Below are positions 33,847 to 44,918 of a stretch of DNA of 49,654 nucleotides, one piece after another (the stretch's first letter is position 1; every line of letters starts with the position of its first letter). The notes under the pieces are model-generated. The model was not told where the DNA came from. It saw only the letters and a program-made list of their open reading frames with translations, and did not search any database. The DNA is from Quadrisphaera sp. (GTDB lineage: Bacteria; Actinomycetota; Actinomycetes; Actinomycetales; Quadrisphaeraceae). The stretch covers positions 1-49,654 of the forward strand of contig JARICT010000018.1 in NCBI GenBank assembly GCA_029257185.1, written 5' to 3'. The position numbers and the translations under genes are program-made.

Positions 33847-34899
33847 GTGCCCGGTAACAGCCAGCGCCGAGGCGCCGTCCGCAAGCCCGGCTCCAAGAAG
33901 GGCGCCTCGGTCGGCACGGGCGGCAAGGGGCGCCGCGGCCTCGAGGGTCGCGGGCCCACGCCGAAGGCCGAGGAGCGCACCAAGCACCCGGCGGCCAAGC
34001 GCGCCGCCCGCGCGGAGAAGGCCGGGGCGGGCTCGCGCGGGGCTCCCCGACCGGGTGCCCCCGGCGGCGGTCCCTCGCGCGGACCGGCCCGCGGCGCCGG
34101 TGGCGGCAGGGTCACGGGGGGCGGCGCCGAGGTGGTCGCGGGGCGCAACGCCGTGGTCGAGGCGCTGCGCGCCGGCATCCCGGCCTCCTCCCTCCACCTC
34201 GCGGACCGGCTCGAGGGCGGGCGCGACGACCGGGTCCGCGAGGCCCTCTCCCTGGCCGGCGCGCGCGCCCTCCCCGTGCTGGAGACCACCCGCGGGGACC
34301 TGGACCGCCTCGGCGGCGACGCCGTGCACCAGGGGATCGTCCTGAGGGTGCCGCCGTACGAGCACGCCGAGCTGGCCGACGTCCTGGACGCCGCCCGCGA
34401 TCTCGGGGACGCCCCGCTCGTCGTCGCGCTGGACTCCGTGACCGACCCCCGCAACCTCGGCGCCGTGGTGCGCTCAGCGGCAGCGTTCGGGGCCCACGGC
34501 GTGCTGGTGCCGGAGCGGCGCTCCGCGTCGATGACCGCGTCGGCGTGGAAGGTCAGCGCCGGCGCTGCGGCCCGCGTGCCCGTGGCGATGGCCACCAACC
34601 TCACCCGGGCCCTGGGCGAGGCCAAGGAGTCCGGCTGCTTCGTGGTGGGGCTCGACGGCGAGGCCGACGCCTCGATCGACGACGACGCGGCGATGCGCGT
34701 GCTCGACGGACCGCTGGTCCTCGTCGTCGGTTCCGAGGGGGCGGGGCTCTCCCGCCTGGTGCGCTCCGCGTGCGACCTCGTGGTCTCGATCCCGATGGCC
34801 TCGTCGGTGGAGTCGCTCAACGCCTCGGTCGCCGCCGGCATCGCGCTGCACGCGGTCGCCCGTGCCCGCGCCACCACGGGGGCCGCCTCGAGGCTGTGA
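33847..34899 (+). CDS. rlmB: 23S rRNA 2'-O-ribose methyltransferase RlmB (TrmH family)
   Basis: A 350-residue SPOUT methyltransferase. The first 85 residues are a basic Gly/Lys/Arg-rich tail, then the substrate-binding domain ([15 protein letters not shown]), then the knotted catalytic domain with [34 protein letters not shown] and [19 protein letters not shown]. It modifies a guanosine in 23S rRNA. The GTG at 33847 has AGGAG seven bases upstream. The cysS-rlmB order is standard in actinobacteria. Stops 5 bases before the convergent DUF4032 gene. Confidence 0.93.
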   Translation: MPGNSQRRGAVRKPGSKKGASVGTGGKGRRGLEGRGPTPKAEERTKHPAAKRAARAEKAGAGSRGAPRPGAPGGGPSRGPARGAGGGRVTGGGAEVVAGRNAVVEALRAGIPASSLHLADRLEGGRDDRVREALSLAGARALPVLETTRGDLDRLGGDAVHQGIVLRVPPYEHAELADVLDAARDLGDAPLVVALDSVTDPRNLGAVVRSAAAFGAHGVLVPERRSASMTASAWKVSAGAAARVPVAMATNLTRALGEAKESGCFVVGLDGEADASIDDDAAMRVLDGPLVLVVGSEGAGLSRLVRSACDLVVSIPMASSVESLNASVAAGIALHAVARARATTGAASRL

Positions 34900-34904
34900 C
34901 CCGC

Positions 34905-36176
34905 TCAGTCGGGGTTCGTGATCATCAACGGCCCCGTGTCGTCGATCCCCGCCTGAGCGCCCAGCAGCGCCGCCTCGTCACGCCTCTTCGGCAGTACCTG
35001 CTCGACGTACATCTGCACGGCCTCCCCCAGGGGGATGTCCCGGCCCCACTGCTCGCTGCGGTACCAGCGGTGCTCGAGCACCTCGTGGAAGATCTCGGCC
35101 TGCTCCAGCTTGCGGCCCAGGTCGCGCGGCACCGCACGCACCACGGGCTCGAAGACCGTGCTGAGCCAGTCGTGCGCCACGATCTCCTCCGAGTCGCCCT
35201 GCCGGTCGGCGGCGGCCCGGTACCCGTCGAGGTCGTTGAGCAGCCGCCGGGCCTGGTTCTCCTGCACGTCCAGCCCCGTCAGCCGCAGCAGCCGCCGCGA
35301 GTGGTGGCCCGCGTCGACGACCTTCGGCTGGATCTGCACCTCTGCGCCCCCCACGTCGGTGACGATGGCCAGCTCTCCGACGTCGAAGCCGAGCTCGTTG
35401 AGCCGATCGATGCGCGCCTGCACCCGCCAGCGGTCGCCGCGGTCGAACGACTCCGCCTCGGTCAGGGTGGTCCACAGCGACCGGTAGCGCTCGGTGATGT
35501 GCCGGGCGGTGTCGATGGGGTCCACGACGTCGTCGAGCAGGTGGCCGCTGGCCAGGTCCATGAGCTCGCCGGCGATGTTCGTGAACGCCAGGTCCAGGTC
35601 GTACTCCCGCTGCCCCGGGGAGAGGGTCTCGTGCAGCTCTCCGGTCTCGGCGTCGACGAGGTAGGCGGCGAACTCCCCGGCGTCGCGGCGGAACAGGGTG
35701 TTGGAGAGCGAGACGTCACCCCAGAAGAACCCCGTGAGGTGGAGCCGCACCAGCAGCACGGCCAGCGCGTCGACCAGGCGCGTGGCGGTGTCCGGGCGCA
35801 GCGCCTGGCTGAACAGCGCGCGGTAGGGCAGCGAGAACTGCAGGTGGCGGGTGACCAGCGCCGGCTCCAGCTCTTCGCCGTCGGCGCCCACCCGCCCGGA
35901 GACGATGGCGTAGGGCTCCACGCAGGGCACGTCGAGGCGCTTGAGCATCCGGAGCATCCCGTACTCGCGGACCGCGAAGGACTCGCGGGTCTCCTTCACG
36001 GCCAGCACCGCGCCGGCGTGGCGCACGAAGCGCACCACGTGCCGGGAGATGCCGCGGGGCAGGGCCGCGAGCACCGAGCCCGGCCAGTCCTCCAGGCTCG
36101 TGTCCCAGGGGAGGTCCTGGAGGTCGAGCAGCGCGGGGTCCGACGTCGCGGCCGTGATGCGCAGGGAGCTGGGCAT
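34905..36176 (-). CDS. DUF4032 protein with kinase-like fold
   Basis: A 423-residue protein with N-terminal features of an RIO/Lpk-type kinase fold: an invariant-looking Lys in AVLAVKETRESFAVREY, a catalytic-loop-like GFFWGDVSLSNTLF and a metal-site-like YLVDAETGEL. The C-terminal DUF4032 region (about 210-400) ends near WYRSEQWGRDIPLGEA. No biochemical role is established that I know of; phosphotransfer is an inference from the fold motifs. The ATG at 36176 has GGAGG upstream. It diverges from the PEP synthase regulator with a 107-base gap, so a link to PpsA control is possible but unproven. Confidence 0.8.
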   Translation of the reverse strand: MPSSLRITAATSDPALLDLQDLPWDTSLEDWPGSVLAALPRGISRHVVRFVRHAGAVLAVKETRESFAVREYGMLRMLKRLDVPCVEPYAIVSGRVGADGEELEPALVTRHLQFSLPYRALFSQALRPDTATRLVDALAVLLVRLHLTGFFWGDVSLSNTLFRRDAGEFAAYLVDAETGELHETLSPGQREYDLDLAFTNIAGELMDLASGHLLDDVVDPIDTARHITERYRSLWTTLTEAESFDRGDRWRVQARIDRLNELGFDVGELAIVTDVGGAEVQIQPKVVDAGHHSRRLLRLTGLDVQENQARRLLNDLDGYRAAADRQGDSEEIVAHDWLSTVFEPVVRAVPRDLGRKLEQAEIFHEVLEHRWYRSEQWGRDIPLGEAVQMYVEQVLPKRRDEAALLGAQAGIDDTGPLMITNPD

Positions 36177-36239
36177 GGCGCGATCCTCCCACCGCGCGCC
36201 CGCTCCTCCCCGCTGGACGGCGGGAGCGCGCCGATCGCC

Positions 36240-36245
36240 TAGGGT
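36240..36245 (+). promoter_or_regulatory. -10 element (TAGGGT) of the ppsR-ppsA unit
   Basis: TAGGGT lies about 39 bases before the start codon, giving a leader that carries AAGGAGG (36275-36281), so this gene is not leaderless. Confidence 0.5.
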
Positions 36246-36283
36246 GGCCGCCAGGCTGATCACCGACGACGGCGAAGGAGGCG

Positions 36284-37159
36284 ATGGTGGACCGACCGCA
36301 CGGTGAGCCGTCCGCTGGCCAGGGTCCACCGCCGGACCCGCCGCCCGGTCGTCAGCAGATCCGGGTGTTCTTCCTGTCCGACAGCACGGGCATCAGCGCG
36401 GAGACGATGGGCAACGCCATCCTCCTGCAGTTCCCCGACGTCGCCTTCGAGCGCACGCTGATCCCCTTCATCACCACGGTGGAGGAGGCCCGCGGCGTGG
36501 TGGACGTGATCGACGCCGCCATGGCCGGCGGCGTGGTCCCGCTGGTCTTCTCCACGACGGCCGTCACCGAGATCCGCGACGAGCTGCACCGCTCGCGGGC
36601 CCCCATCATCGACTTCTTCGACCTCCACCTGCGACCGGTGGAGGAGATACTCGGGCGCTCCGGTCGCCGGGTGGCCGCGCAGCTGCACGGCATGGGCGAC
36701 GCGGAGCGCTACAACGCCCGGATGGCGGCCGTGGAGTTCGCCCTGGAGCACGACGACGGGCAGAGCCTGCGCGCTCTGGACAAGGCCGAGGTGGTCCTGC
36801 TCGCGCCGTCGCGGTGCGGGAAGACCCCCACGACGATGTACCTGGCGCTCCAGCACGGGGTCCTCGTGGCGAACTACCCGCTGGTCGACGAGGACCTGCG
36901 CTCCGACGAGCTCCCCCGGCCGGTCCGGGGGATGCGGGAGCGCTGCTTCGGCATCGTCACCACACCGCGCCGGCTCAGCGAGGTCCGCCAGCAGCGCCGA
37001 CCGGGGTCCGCCTACTCCTCGCTGGAGACGTGCACCCAGGAGCTGCGCCGTGCCCGTGCGCTGTTCGACGCCCACCGGCTGCCGGTCGTCGACTCGTCGG
37101 CCCGCTCGGTCGAGGAGATGTCGACGGTCATCCTGCAGCACCTGGCCAGGAAGACGTGA
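36284..37159 (+). CDS. ppsR: PEP synthase regulatory protein (bifunctional kinase/phosphorylase)
   Basis: A 291-residue DUF299 protein. It phosphorylates and dephosphorylates a Thr next to the catalytic His of PEP synthase, using ADP and phosphate. Seen: [17 protein letters not shown] near the start, [16 protein letters not shown], and the P-loop [15 protein letters not shown] (residues 174-188). The last residues [14 protein letters not shown] are conserved. ATG at 36284 and GTG at 36287 both follow AAGGAGG; the GTG has the better spacing. Next gene is its expected target ppsA. Confidence 0.92.
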   Translation: MVDRPHGEPSAGQGPPPDPPPGRQQIRVFFLSDSTGISAETMGNAILLQFPDVAFERTLIPFITTVEEARGVVDVIDAAMAGGVVPLVFSTTAVTEIRDELHRSRAPIIDFFDLHLRPVEEILGRSGRRVAAQLHGMGDAERYNARMAAVEFALEHDDGQSLRALDKAEVVLLAPSRCGKTPTTMYLALQHGVLVANYPLVDEDLRSDELPRPVRGMRERCFGIVTTPRRLSEVRQQRRPGSAYSSLETCTQELRRARALFDAHRLPVVDSSARSVEEMSTVILQHLARKT

Positions 37160-37209
37160 TCAGCGACGACCCGCAGAGACGACGGGGCCGACCGATGGAG
37201 GAGAGCAGC

Positions 37210-39621
37210 ATGAGCGAGGACCCAGCGGGCACGGCCCCGGACGCGCAGGAGGCCGTCGTGGCCCTCAGGGACGTCGGCCTCGCCGACGTCGACCGGGTCG
37301 GGGGAAAGAACGCCTCCCTCGGGGAGATGATCTCCCACCTCTCCGCGGCCGGCGTCACGGTCCCGGACGGTTTCGCCACCACCGCTGCGGCGTACCGCCG
37401 CTTCCTCGGCGCCACGGGGCTGGCCGACCTCATCAACGAGCAGCTGGCGGGCCTGGACACCGACGACGTGACCGAGCTGGCGCGCGTCGGGGCCAAGATC
37501 AGGAAGTCCGTGGTCGCCCAGCCGTTCCCCCCCGACCTGGAGGCCGCCATCCGCGGGGCCTACGAGGCGCTGGCCGGCGACGACGCGCAGGCGTCCTTCG
37601 CGGTGCGCTCCTCGGCCACCGCCGAGGACCTGCCCGACGCCTCGTTCGCCGGCCAGCAGGAGACCTTCCTCAACATCCGCGGCATCGACGCGGTCCTGGT
37701 CGCCATCCGCGAGGTGTTCGCCTCCCTCTACAACGACCGGGCGATCGCCTACCGGGTGCACCACGCCTTCGCCCACGAGGAGGTCGCGCTCTCCGCCGGG
37801 GTGCAGGAGATGGTGCGCTCGGACCTCGGGGCCTCCGGGGTCATGTTCACCATGGACACCGAGTCGGGCTTCGACGACGCGGTGTTCATCACCTCCTCGT
37901 ACGGCCTGGGGGAGGCGGTGGTGCAGGGAGCGGTCAACCCGGACGAGTTCTACGTCTACAAGCCCGCGCTGCGGGCCGGGCGCCCGGCCATCCTCAAGCG
38001 GGCGGTGGGGTCGAAGGCCACCCAGATGATCTACACCGACGACGCGGAGGTGGGCCGCACGACCGCGTTCGTCGACGTCGAGCCCGCCGCGCGGCGCCGC
38101 CTCAGCCTCACCGACGACGAGGTGACCGAGCTCGCCCGCCACGCCCTGGCGATCGAGGAGCACTACGGGCGACCGATGGACGTCGAGTGGGCGAAGGACG
38201 GGCGCACCGGCGCGCTGTGCATCGTCCAGGCCCGGCCGGAGACGGTGAAGTCGCGCCAGGGACCGGGCGTCCAGGAGCGCTACCGCCTCACCGGCACGCC
38301 CGGCGAGGCGCTGGCCGAGGGCCGCGCCGTGGGGCAGAAGATCGGCGCCGGGCCCGTGGCGGTGCTCAGGTCCGCCGAGCAGATGAGCGACTTCACCCCC
38401 GGGGACGTCCTCGTCGCGGACATGACCGACCCCGACTGGGAGCCGATCATGAAGCGGGCCTCGGCCATCGTCACCGATCGCGGCGGGCGCACCTGCCACG
38501 CCGCGATCATCGCCCGCGAGCTCGGCATCCCGGCCGTCGTGGGCACCGGGAACGCCACCCGGGTCCTGAGCGACGGCCAGCCCGTCACCGTCGTCTGCTC
38601 GGACGGCGACACCGGTGTGGTCCACGACGGCCTGGTGGAGTTCGCCGTCGACGAGACCGCCCTGGGCGAGATGCCCGACATCGACGTGAAGATCATGATG
38701 AACGTCGGGACGCCCGACCAGGCCTTCACCTTCGCCGCGCTGCCCCACCGGGGGGTGGGGCTCATGCGGCTGGAGTTCATCATCAACCGGCAGATCGGGA
38801 TCCACCCCAAGGCCCTGCTGGAGCTGGACGCGCTGCCACCGGCGCTGCGCGAGGAGATCTCCGAGGCGATCGTCGCCTACCCGGGGCCGCGGGAGTTCTT
38901 CGTCCAGCGCCTCGCGGAGGGGATCGCGACCATCGCGGCGGCCTTCGCCCCCGAACCGGTGATCGTGCGGACCTCGGACTTCAAGTCCAACGAGTACGCG
39001 AACCTCGTCGGCGGCACGCGGTACGAGCCGGACGAGGAGAACCCGATGATCGGGTACCGCGGCGCGTCCAGGTACCTCTCGGAGGGGTTCGCGGAGTGCT
39101 TCGCGATGGAGTGCGAGGCGCTGCGGTTCGTGCGTGACGAGATGGGTCTGACGAACGTCAAGATCATGATCCCGTTCGTGCGCACCGTCGCCGAGCTCGA
39201 GGGCGTCATCGCCCTGATGGCCGAGCACGGCCTGCGTCGCGGCGAGAACGACCTGCAGGTGGTGATGATGTGCGAGGTGCCCTCGAACGCGGTCCTCGCG
39301 GACGCCTTCCTGGACCACGTCGACGGGTTCTCCATCGGCTCGAACGACATGACGCAGCTGACCCTCGGGCTCGACCGCGACTCCTCGCTGGTCGCGGGGT
39401 CCTTCGACGAGCGGGACCCCGCCGTCAAGCACATGCTCTCGCTCGCGATCGAGGCCTGCACGGCGCGCGGCAAGTACGTGGGCATCTGCGGCCAGGGACC
39501 CTCGGACCACCCGGACCTGGCCGACTGGCTCGTCGAGCAGGGCATCGAGACCATGTCGCTCAACCCCGACACCGTCGTCGACACCTGGAAGCGCATCGCG
39601 GCATCCCGAGCGGGAGGCTGA
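37210..39621 (+). CDS. ppsA: phosphoenolpyruvate synthase
   Basis: An 803-residue enzyme making PEP from pyruvate and ATP (products AMP and phosphate) for gluconeogenesis. Order: N-terminal ATP-grasp domain ([36 protein letters not shown]), phosphohistidine domain ([14 protein letters not shown], Thr428-Cys429-His430), and PEP/pyruvate TIM barrel ([33 protein letters not shown]). It is close to E. coli PpsA along its length, whereas pyruvate phosphate dikinase is longer, so PpsA is favoured. The ATG at 37210 has GGAGGAG six bases upstream; ATG 37195 lies inside that site. Thr428 is the predicted regulator target. Confidence 0.95.
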   Translation: MSEDPAGTAPDAQEAVVALRDVGLADVDRVGGKNASLGEMISHLSAAGVTVPDGFATTAAAYRRFLGATGLADLINEQLAGLDTDDVTELARVGAKIRKSVVAQPFPPDLEAAIRGAYEALAGDDAQASFAVRSSATAEDLPDASFAGQQETFLNIRGIDAVLVAIREVFASLYNDRAIAYRVHHAFAHEEVALSAGVQEMVRSDLGASGVMFTMDTESGFDDAVFITSSYGLGEAVVQGAVNPDEFYVYKPALRAGRPAILKRAVGSKATQMIYTDDAEVGRTTAFVDVEPAARRRLSLTDDEVTELARHALAIEEHYGRPMDVEWAKDGRTGALCIVQARPETVKSRQGPGVQERYRLTGTPGEALAEGRAVGQKIGAGPVAVLRSAEQMSDFTPGDVLVADMTDPDWEPIMKRASAIVTDRGGRTCHAAIIARELGIPAVVGTGNATRVLSDGQPVTVVCSDGDTGVVHDGLVEFAVDETALGEMPDIDVKIMMNVGTPDQAFTFAALPHRGVGLMRLEFIINRQIGIHPKALLELDALPPALREEISEAIVAYPGPREFFVQRLAEGIATIAAAFAPEPVIVRTSDFKSNEYANLVGGTRYEPDEENPMIGYRGASRYLSEGFAECFAMECEALRFVRDEMGLTNVKIMIPFVRTVAELEGVIALMAEHGLRRGENDLQVVMMCEVPSNAVLADAFLDHVDGFSIGSNDMTQLTLGLDRDSSLVAGSFDERDPAVKHMLSLAIEACTARGKYVGICGQGPSDHPDLADWLVEQGIETMSLNPDTVVDTWKRIAASRAGG

Positions 39622-39653
39622 GCCGAGGGGTGAGGCGGGCGGCCACCCTGCGG

Positions 39654-40394
39654 TCAGGGCGAGAAGACCGCCTGCCCGAGCAGCGTGACCGCTGAGAGCA
39701 CCAGCAGGCCGATGACCACCCGGCGGAACTGCCCGGGCGTCATCCAGCGCAGCAGCCGGTCGCCGATCCGCCAGCCGAGCGGTATCGCGAGCGCCCCGCC
39801 GAGCGCGAGCGCGCCCACCTCGCGGTTCAGCCCGCCGACGAGGGCGAAGCCCAGCAGGGCCACGAGGTCCTGGCCGGCGAAGACGGCCTGCAACGTCGCG
39901 CGCAGCGTCCGGGGCGCGTAGCCCGAGCCCTGCAGCAGCACGACGAGCGGGGGCCCGTTCATGCCGGTGGACGTCAGCAGCAGCCCGCTGAGGCCGCCCG
40001 CGCCGTGCGCCAGCGCCCGGCTGCGCGGCAGGCCGCGGGTGCGCAGCACCAGGGGCAGCGCGGCGATGACGGTGACGGCCACGAGGACGTCGAGGAGCCG
40101 TTCGCCCAGCCGGGTGAGCAGCAGCAGGCCCAGCGGCATCCCGACGAGGCTGGCCACCACGAGGCGCACCGCGGTGCGCCGGTCGACGTGGGCGCGCTCG
40201 GCGATGCCCGCGCCGGTGGTCATGAGGACGCCGAGCGCCGTCACGGCCACCACGGCCGTGGGCGCGTCGACGATCAGCGCGAAGATCGGCACGGCGACCA
40301 GAGCGCCGCCGAAGCCGGTGGCCGCCTGCGCCGCCGAGGCCAGCGAGAACCCCGCGAACCCGATGAGCGCCAGCCACAGGAGGTCGTCGCTCAT
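39654..40394 (-). CDS. TauE/SafE family permease
   Basis: A 246-residue membrane protein with about seven helices in two half-repeats. The N-terminal half contains AAQAATGFGGALVAVPIFALI, and the second half STGMNGPPLVVLLQGSG, the paired Gly/Pro-rich motifs of the TSUP (sulfite/sulfonate exporter) family. Substrate unknown; many members export sulfite, sulfoacetate or other anions. The gene follows the sugar-ABC ATPase by 27 bases and may be co-transcribed. It converges on ppsA. Confidence 0.85.
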   Translation of the reverse strand: MSDDLLWLALIGFAGFSLASAAQAATGFGGALVAVPIFALIVDAPTAVVAVTALGVLMTTGAGIAERAHVDRRTAVRLVVASLVGMPLGLLLLTRLGERLLDVLVAVTVIAALPLVLRTRGLPRSRALAHGAGGLSGLLLTSTGMNGPPLVVLLQGSGYAPRTLRATLQAVFAGQDLVALLGFALVGGLNREVGALALGGALAIPLGWRIGDRLLRWMTPGQFRRVVIGLLVLSAVTLLGQAVFSP

Positions 40395-40421
40395 CGGGGT
40401 CGCGGTGACCGTGCGGCGGCC

Positions 40422-41498
<1,077 letters not shown>

Positions 41499-41574
41499 GA
41501 GGGTGTCCTCTCACCGGCAGGAACGTGCCGGACGATCCGAGTGAGACGTGCGGTGCACCGCGCCGAGCGGCGCG

Positions 41575-41628
41575 CTGCAGCGGTGCAGTGATGCCGTGCT
41601 GAGTACGTCGGCGTCCAGCGGTGGACGC
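41575..41628. repeat. two inverted repeats with a GCGG centre upstream of msiK
   Basis: CTGCA-GCGG-TGCAG (41575-41588) and GCGTCCA-GCGG-TGGACGC (41611-41628) are perfect inverted repeats sharing the same four-base centre, 22 bases apart. They lie in the 153-base gap upstream of the msiK start and downstream of the glucosidase gene. Such spacing resembles operators for a repressor, but no family is identified; a terminator for the glucosidase is an alternative. Confidence 0.5.
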
Positions 41629-41651
41629 CAGCGTCCCAGCGGCATTATGCA

Positions 41652-43349
41652 CTACGACGTGGGCTCTCGCACGATCCAGACGCACGAGTCCGCGGGGAGG
41701 AGGCCGCCCATGATCTCCGTGCTGGACAGGGCGACCTCGCCGCCGTCGGGCAGCCGGACCGGTTCCCCGGTGGTCGCCAGCACGAGGACGGAGGAGTCCG
41801 GCGTGCTCACGGAGAACGCCACGACGTCGTCGCCGAAGCCCTCTGCCCAGGTCAGGGCCCCACCGCCGAGGTCGAGGCGGCGGCGCAGCGCGAGGGCCGC
41901 GCGGTAGAGCCGGAGGGTGGAGCCGGGGTCCCGCGCCTGGACGTCGGCGGCGTGACGCTCCCAGCCGTCCGGCGGGGGCAGCCAGGTGGCCCCCCCGGGT
42001 CCGAAGCCGGCTCCCGGCTCGTCCGCCGACCACGGAAGGGGGACGCGCGCGCCGTCCCGCCCGGCGATCCGGCCCTCCTCGCGGAAGAACGACGGGTCCT
42101 GGCGAGCGCTCGCGGGCATCGTCGTGTGCTCCGGGAGGCCCAGCTCCTCGCCCTGGTAGAGGTAGGCGGCGCCGGGCAGGGCGATCATCATCAGGCTCGC
42201 GGCCCGGCCGCGCCGGTCGGCCAGCGCCGGGTCCGGCTGGGGGTCGGTCGGCAGGACGCCCGACAGGAGGTCGGCGACTCCCGACAGCGCGAGGCGGGTG
42301 GGGTGGCGGACGACGTCGTGGTTGCTGAGGACCCACGTCGGAGCGGCCCCGACCTCATGAGCGGTGGCGATCGAGTCGGAGATGCCGCGGCGCAGCGCCG
42401 CGGCGTCCCACGGCGCCTGGAGGAGGGCGAAGGCGAACGTCTGGTGCAGCTCGTCCGGCCGGACGTAGCGGGAGAGCCGGTCCTGCTCCGCCCACGTCTC
42501 GCCGATGAGGACGCGGTCGCCGTCGTACCCGTCCACGACGCTGCGCCACTCCCGGTAGATCTCGTGGACGCCGTCCTGGTCCCACATCGGGGGCCGGGCG
42601 CCGTCGGCGTCGGGCGCCGCGGAGGCCGCCGGGGCGTCGGCGTGCCAGTCCGGCAGCCCGTCGGCCTTGACGAGGCCGTGGGCGACGTCGACGCGGAAGC
42701 CGTCCACCCCGCGGTCGAGCCAGAAGCGCACCACCGACCCCATCTCGGCGCGGACCTGCGGGTCGGACCAGTCGAGGTCGGGCTGCTCGGGGGCGAACAG
42801 GTGCAGGTACCACTGACCGGGGCGCCCGTCCGGCTCGGTCACCCTCGTCCACGCCGGGCCGCCGAAGACGCTGCGCCAGTTGTTCGGGGGCTCCGAGCCG
42901 CCTGCTCCCCGGCCGTCACGGAAGAGGTAGCGCGCCCGCTCCTCGCTGCCGGGCGCGCCGGCGAGAGCGCTCACGAACCACCGGTGGGCGCTGGAGGTGT
43001 GGTTCGGCACGAGGTCCATGAGCAGGCGCAGCCCCCGCTCGTGGGCCGCGGCGATCAGCGCGTCGGCGTCGGCGAGGGTGCCGAACAGCGGGTCCACGTC
43101 GCGGTAGTCGGCCACGTCGTAGCCCGCGTCGGCCATGGGGGAGACGTAGATCGGCGACAGCCACACCGCGTCGACGCCGAGGTCGACGAGGTGGTCGAGG
43201 CGGCTGGTGATCCCGCGCAGGTCACCGATGCCGTCGCCGGTGGAGTCCGCGAAGGAGCGCGGGTACACCTGGTAGGTGACGGCCGTGGCCCACCACGGCC
43301 GTCGGGCGGTGGTGCTGGTGGTCGTGAGCTCAGGCCGGCGGGCGCTCAT
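41652..43349 (-). CDS. GH13 alpha-glucosidase / oligo-1,6-glucosidase
   Basis: A 565-residue glycoside hydrolase. The TIM-barrel motifs are VTYQVYPRSFADSTGDGIGD, DAVWLSPIYVSPMADAGYDV, DLVPNHTS, DGFRVDVAHG (nucleophile Asp), LIGETW (acid/base Glu) and VLSNHDVVRH (transition-state Asp). A C-terminal beta-domain follows. No signal peptide is visible, so it probably acts in the cytoplasm on imported oligosaccharides, fitting the neighbouring MsiK-type ATPase. The exact specificity (alpha-1,4, alpha-1,6 or trehalose/sucrose) is open. The ATG at 43349 overlaps the upstream gene's stop (ATGA). Confidence 0.9.
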   Translation of the reverse strand: MSARRPELTTTSTTARRPWWATAVTYQVYPRSFADSTGDGIGDLRGITSRLDHLVDLGVDAVWLSPIYVSPMADAGYDVADYRDVDPLFGTLADADALIAAAHERGLRLLMDLVPNHTSSAHRWFVSALAGAPGSEERARYLFRDGRGAGGSEPPNNWRSVFGGPAWTRVTEPDGRPGQWYLHLFAPEQPDLDWSDPQVRAEMGSVVRFWLDRGVDGFRVDVAHGLVKADGLPDWHADAPAASAAPDADGARPPMWDQDGVHEIYREWRSVVDGYDGDRVLIGETWAEQDRLSRYVRPDELHQTFAFALLQAPWDAAALRRGISDSIATAHEVGAAPTWVLSNHDVVRHPTRLALSGVADLLSGVLPTDPQPDPALADRRGRAASLMMIALPGAAYLYQGEELGLPEHTTMPASARQDPSFFREEGRIAGRDGARVPLPWSADEPGAGFGPGGATWLPPPDGWERHAADVQARDPGSTLRLYRAALALRRRLDLGGGALTWAEGFGDDVVAFSVSTPDSSVLVLATTGEPVRLPDGGEVALSSTEIMGGLLPADSCVWIVREPTS

Positions 43350-43951
43350 CGGTAGAGGTCCGGCTGCTGCTCGCCCTGGGGGGACCATGCCTCGCCGCCG
43401 GGCAGGCCGGCAGCGCGCCGCGCTGCGGCGTCCTGCCGGGCCGCCCGGCGCTGCGCGAACCACGCGCTGGACGGGCGGCGGAACAGCAGCACGACGACGG
43501 CCACGAGGCCGGCCGTCTCGAGGGCGCTGAGGAGCAGGTCGACGACCGGCGTGCCCACGGGGACGAAGATCGAGGGGCCGTTGACGGCGAAGGCGACCGC
43601 TTGCGCCACGGTGAGGGCCAGCCCGAGCACGTAGAGCCCCGCAGCGACGGCGAGGACGATCCTGGGCCAGGAGCGGCCGGCGCGCAGCATCAGCGCCAGG
43701 AGCACCCCGAACCCGGCGTAGAGCAGGGAGAAGAACGCGGTGAGGGCCACGACGACCACGACGACGACCGCCCGCACCTCGGGGGTGAGCGTCGGTGCGC
43801 CGCCGCCCAGCGTCAGCGCGTCGGTGAGGGCGCCCGAGACGAGCATGATGACGACGCCCACCAGGTAGAGGCCGATCACCACCCACAGCAGCGTGATCGC
43901 GGTCTCGACCGTCCGTGGCCGCGGGCCGGCGGGGGCTGTCGGGTCGCTCAT
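43346..43951 (-). CDS. 4-TM membrane protein, paralogue of 46783-47337
   Basis: A 201-residue protein: short Pro-rich N-terminus, four membrane helices, and a basic Gln-rich C-terminal tail. NGPSIFVPVGTP sits before the last helix and SSAWFAQRRAA after it. The gene at 46783-47337 has SGPSLLVPAPPA and SAWFAERRA in the same places, so they are paralogues. Function unknown. Start ATG 43951 (MSDPTAPAG); the stop overlaps the glucosidase start by 4 bases, so it is co-translated with it. CATGAT lies 6 bases before the ATG. Confidence 0.7.
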   Translation of the reverse strand: MSDPTAPAGPRPRTVETAITLLWVVIGLYLVGVVIMLVSGALTDALTLGGGAPTLTPEVRAVVVVVVVALTAFFSLLYAGFGVLLALMLRAGRSWPRIVLAVAAGLYVLGLALTVAQAVAFAVNGPSIFVPVGTPVVDLLLSALETAGLVAVVVLLFRRPSSAWFAQRRAARQDAAARRAAGLPGGEAWSPQGEQQPDLYR

Positions 43952-43958
43952 GGGGCCA

Positions 43959-44918
43959 TCATGGCCGGTCCCGCGCTCCGGCCGGGCCGCCGGCGTCGCC
44001 GTCCAGCGCACGGCCGACCAGCGCGAGGACCTCCTCGGCGACCACGCCCGGGCGCTCGACGATGAGCATGTGACCCGCCCCGGGCACCACGCGCAGCCTC
44101 GCGCCGGGCAGGGCGTCGGCCAGCACCACCGAGTTCTCGATCGGGGTGAGCCGGTCGGCGTCGCCGACGAGCACGCTCACCGCGGCGCCCACGTCCGCGA
44201 GCGCGGGGAGGAGGTCGTGGGCGTCGTGCGCGTTGAGGGCGCCGAACCACGCGCCGACGGAGCGCAGCGACATCGCCCCCATCGCGGCGCTGGCCCCCGC
44301 GACGACGTCCACCGCGGTGTCCGGGGCGTAGCTGACCCGCGCCAGCAGCGGGGGCGGCAACCGCCGCACGTGCAGGTGCGGGGGCAGGAGCGTCAGGGCC
44401 TGCATGAGCGGGGCCGCCCTGGAACGCACCCCGAGCCACGACGGTCCGCCCGCGGTCGTCGAGCAGAGCAGGAGCCCGCACGGGCGGCCGGCGAGGAGCG
44501 ACGGCGCCTGGCCGAGCGCGACGAGCAGCGCCATGCCGCCCATCGAGTGCCCCGTGAGCACCAGCGGGCCGGTCGGCGCGCACGAGCGCACCACCGCGGC
44601 CACGTCCGCCGCGAGCAGCGCCATCGTCGCCGGGGCGCTCCCGGCCTCGGAGGCGCCGTGGCCGCGCTCGTCGAAGGCGACCACCGTGGTGCCGGGGCGG
44701 CTCGCGACCAGGCGCTCCGCGACGCCGTCCCACGCGGCGGCCGTGAGCGTCCACCCGTGGGCGAAGACGACGCTCACCTCGGCCTCGCGGGCCGGGGGGC
44801 CGACCCGGTAGGCCACCAGCGACGTCCCGTCGTCGGCGACGACCTCCTCCGCCCTCCTGGGCGGACGCCGCGCCGGAGACGGTGCGCCCGGCGGGCGGGA
44901 GCGCTCGCTCGGGCTCAT
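43959..44918 (-). CDS. alpha/beta-fold hydrolase
   Basis: A 319-residue enzyme. The oxyanion/entry motif is FAHGWTLTAAAW, the nucleophile elbow TGHSMGGMAL, the acidic residue probably in LVGDADRLTP, and the catalytic His in GAGHMLIVERP, all in the usual order. A helical cap occupies about residues 140-240. Substrate cannot be predicted; esterase, lactonase and haloperoxidase-like families share this layout. The start ATG 44918 overlaps the exonuclease stop (ATGA), so it is translated together with xth. Seven bases separate it from the next gene. Confidence 0.85.
   Translation of the reverse strand: MSPSERSRPPGAPSPARRPPRRAEEVVADDGTSLVAYRVGPPAREAEVSVVFAHGWTLTAAAWDGVAERLVASRPGTTVVAFDERGHGASEAGSAPATMALLAADVAAVVRSCAPTGPLVLTGHSMGGMALLVALGQAPSLLAGRPCGLLLCSTTAGGPSWLGVRSRAAPLMQALTLLPPHLHVRRLPPPLLARVSYAPDTAVDVVAGASAAMGAMSLRSVGAWFGALNAHDAHDLLPALADVGAAVSVLVGDADRLTPIENSVVLADALPGARLRVVPGAGHMLIVERPGVVAEEVLALVGRALDGDAGGPAGARDRP

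Noticed and set aside
37012-40377. A 1,121-codon minus-strand open frame antisense to ppsA
   Set aside because: ppsA on the plus strand is unmistakable; the antisense translation lacks any recognisable motif.
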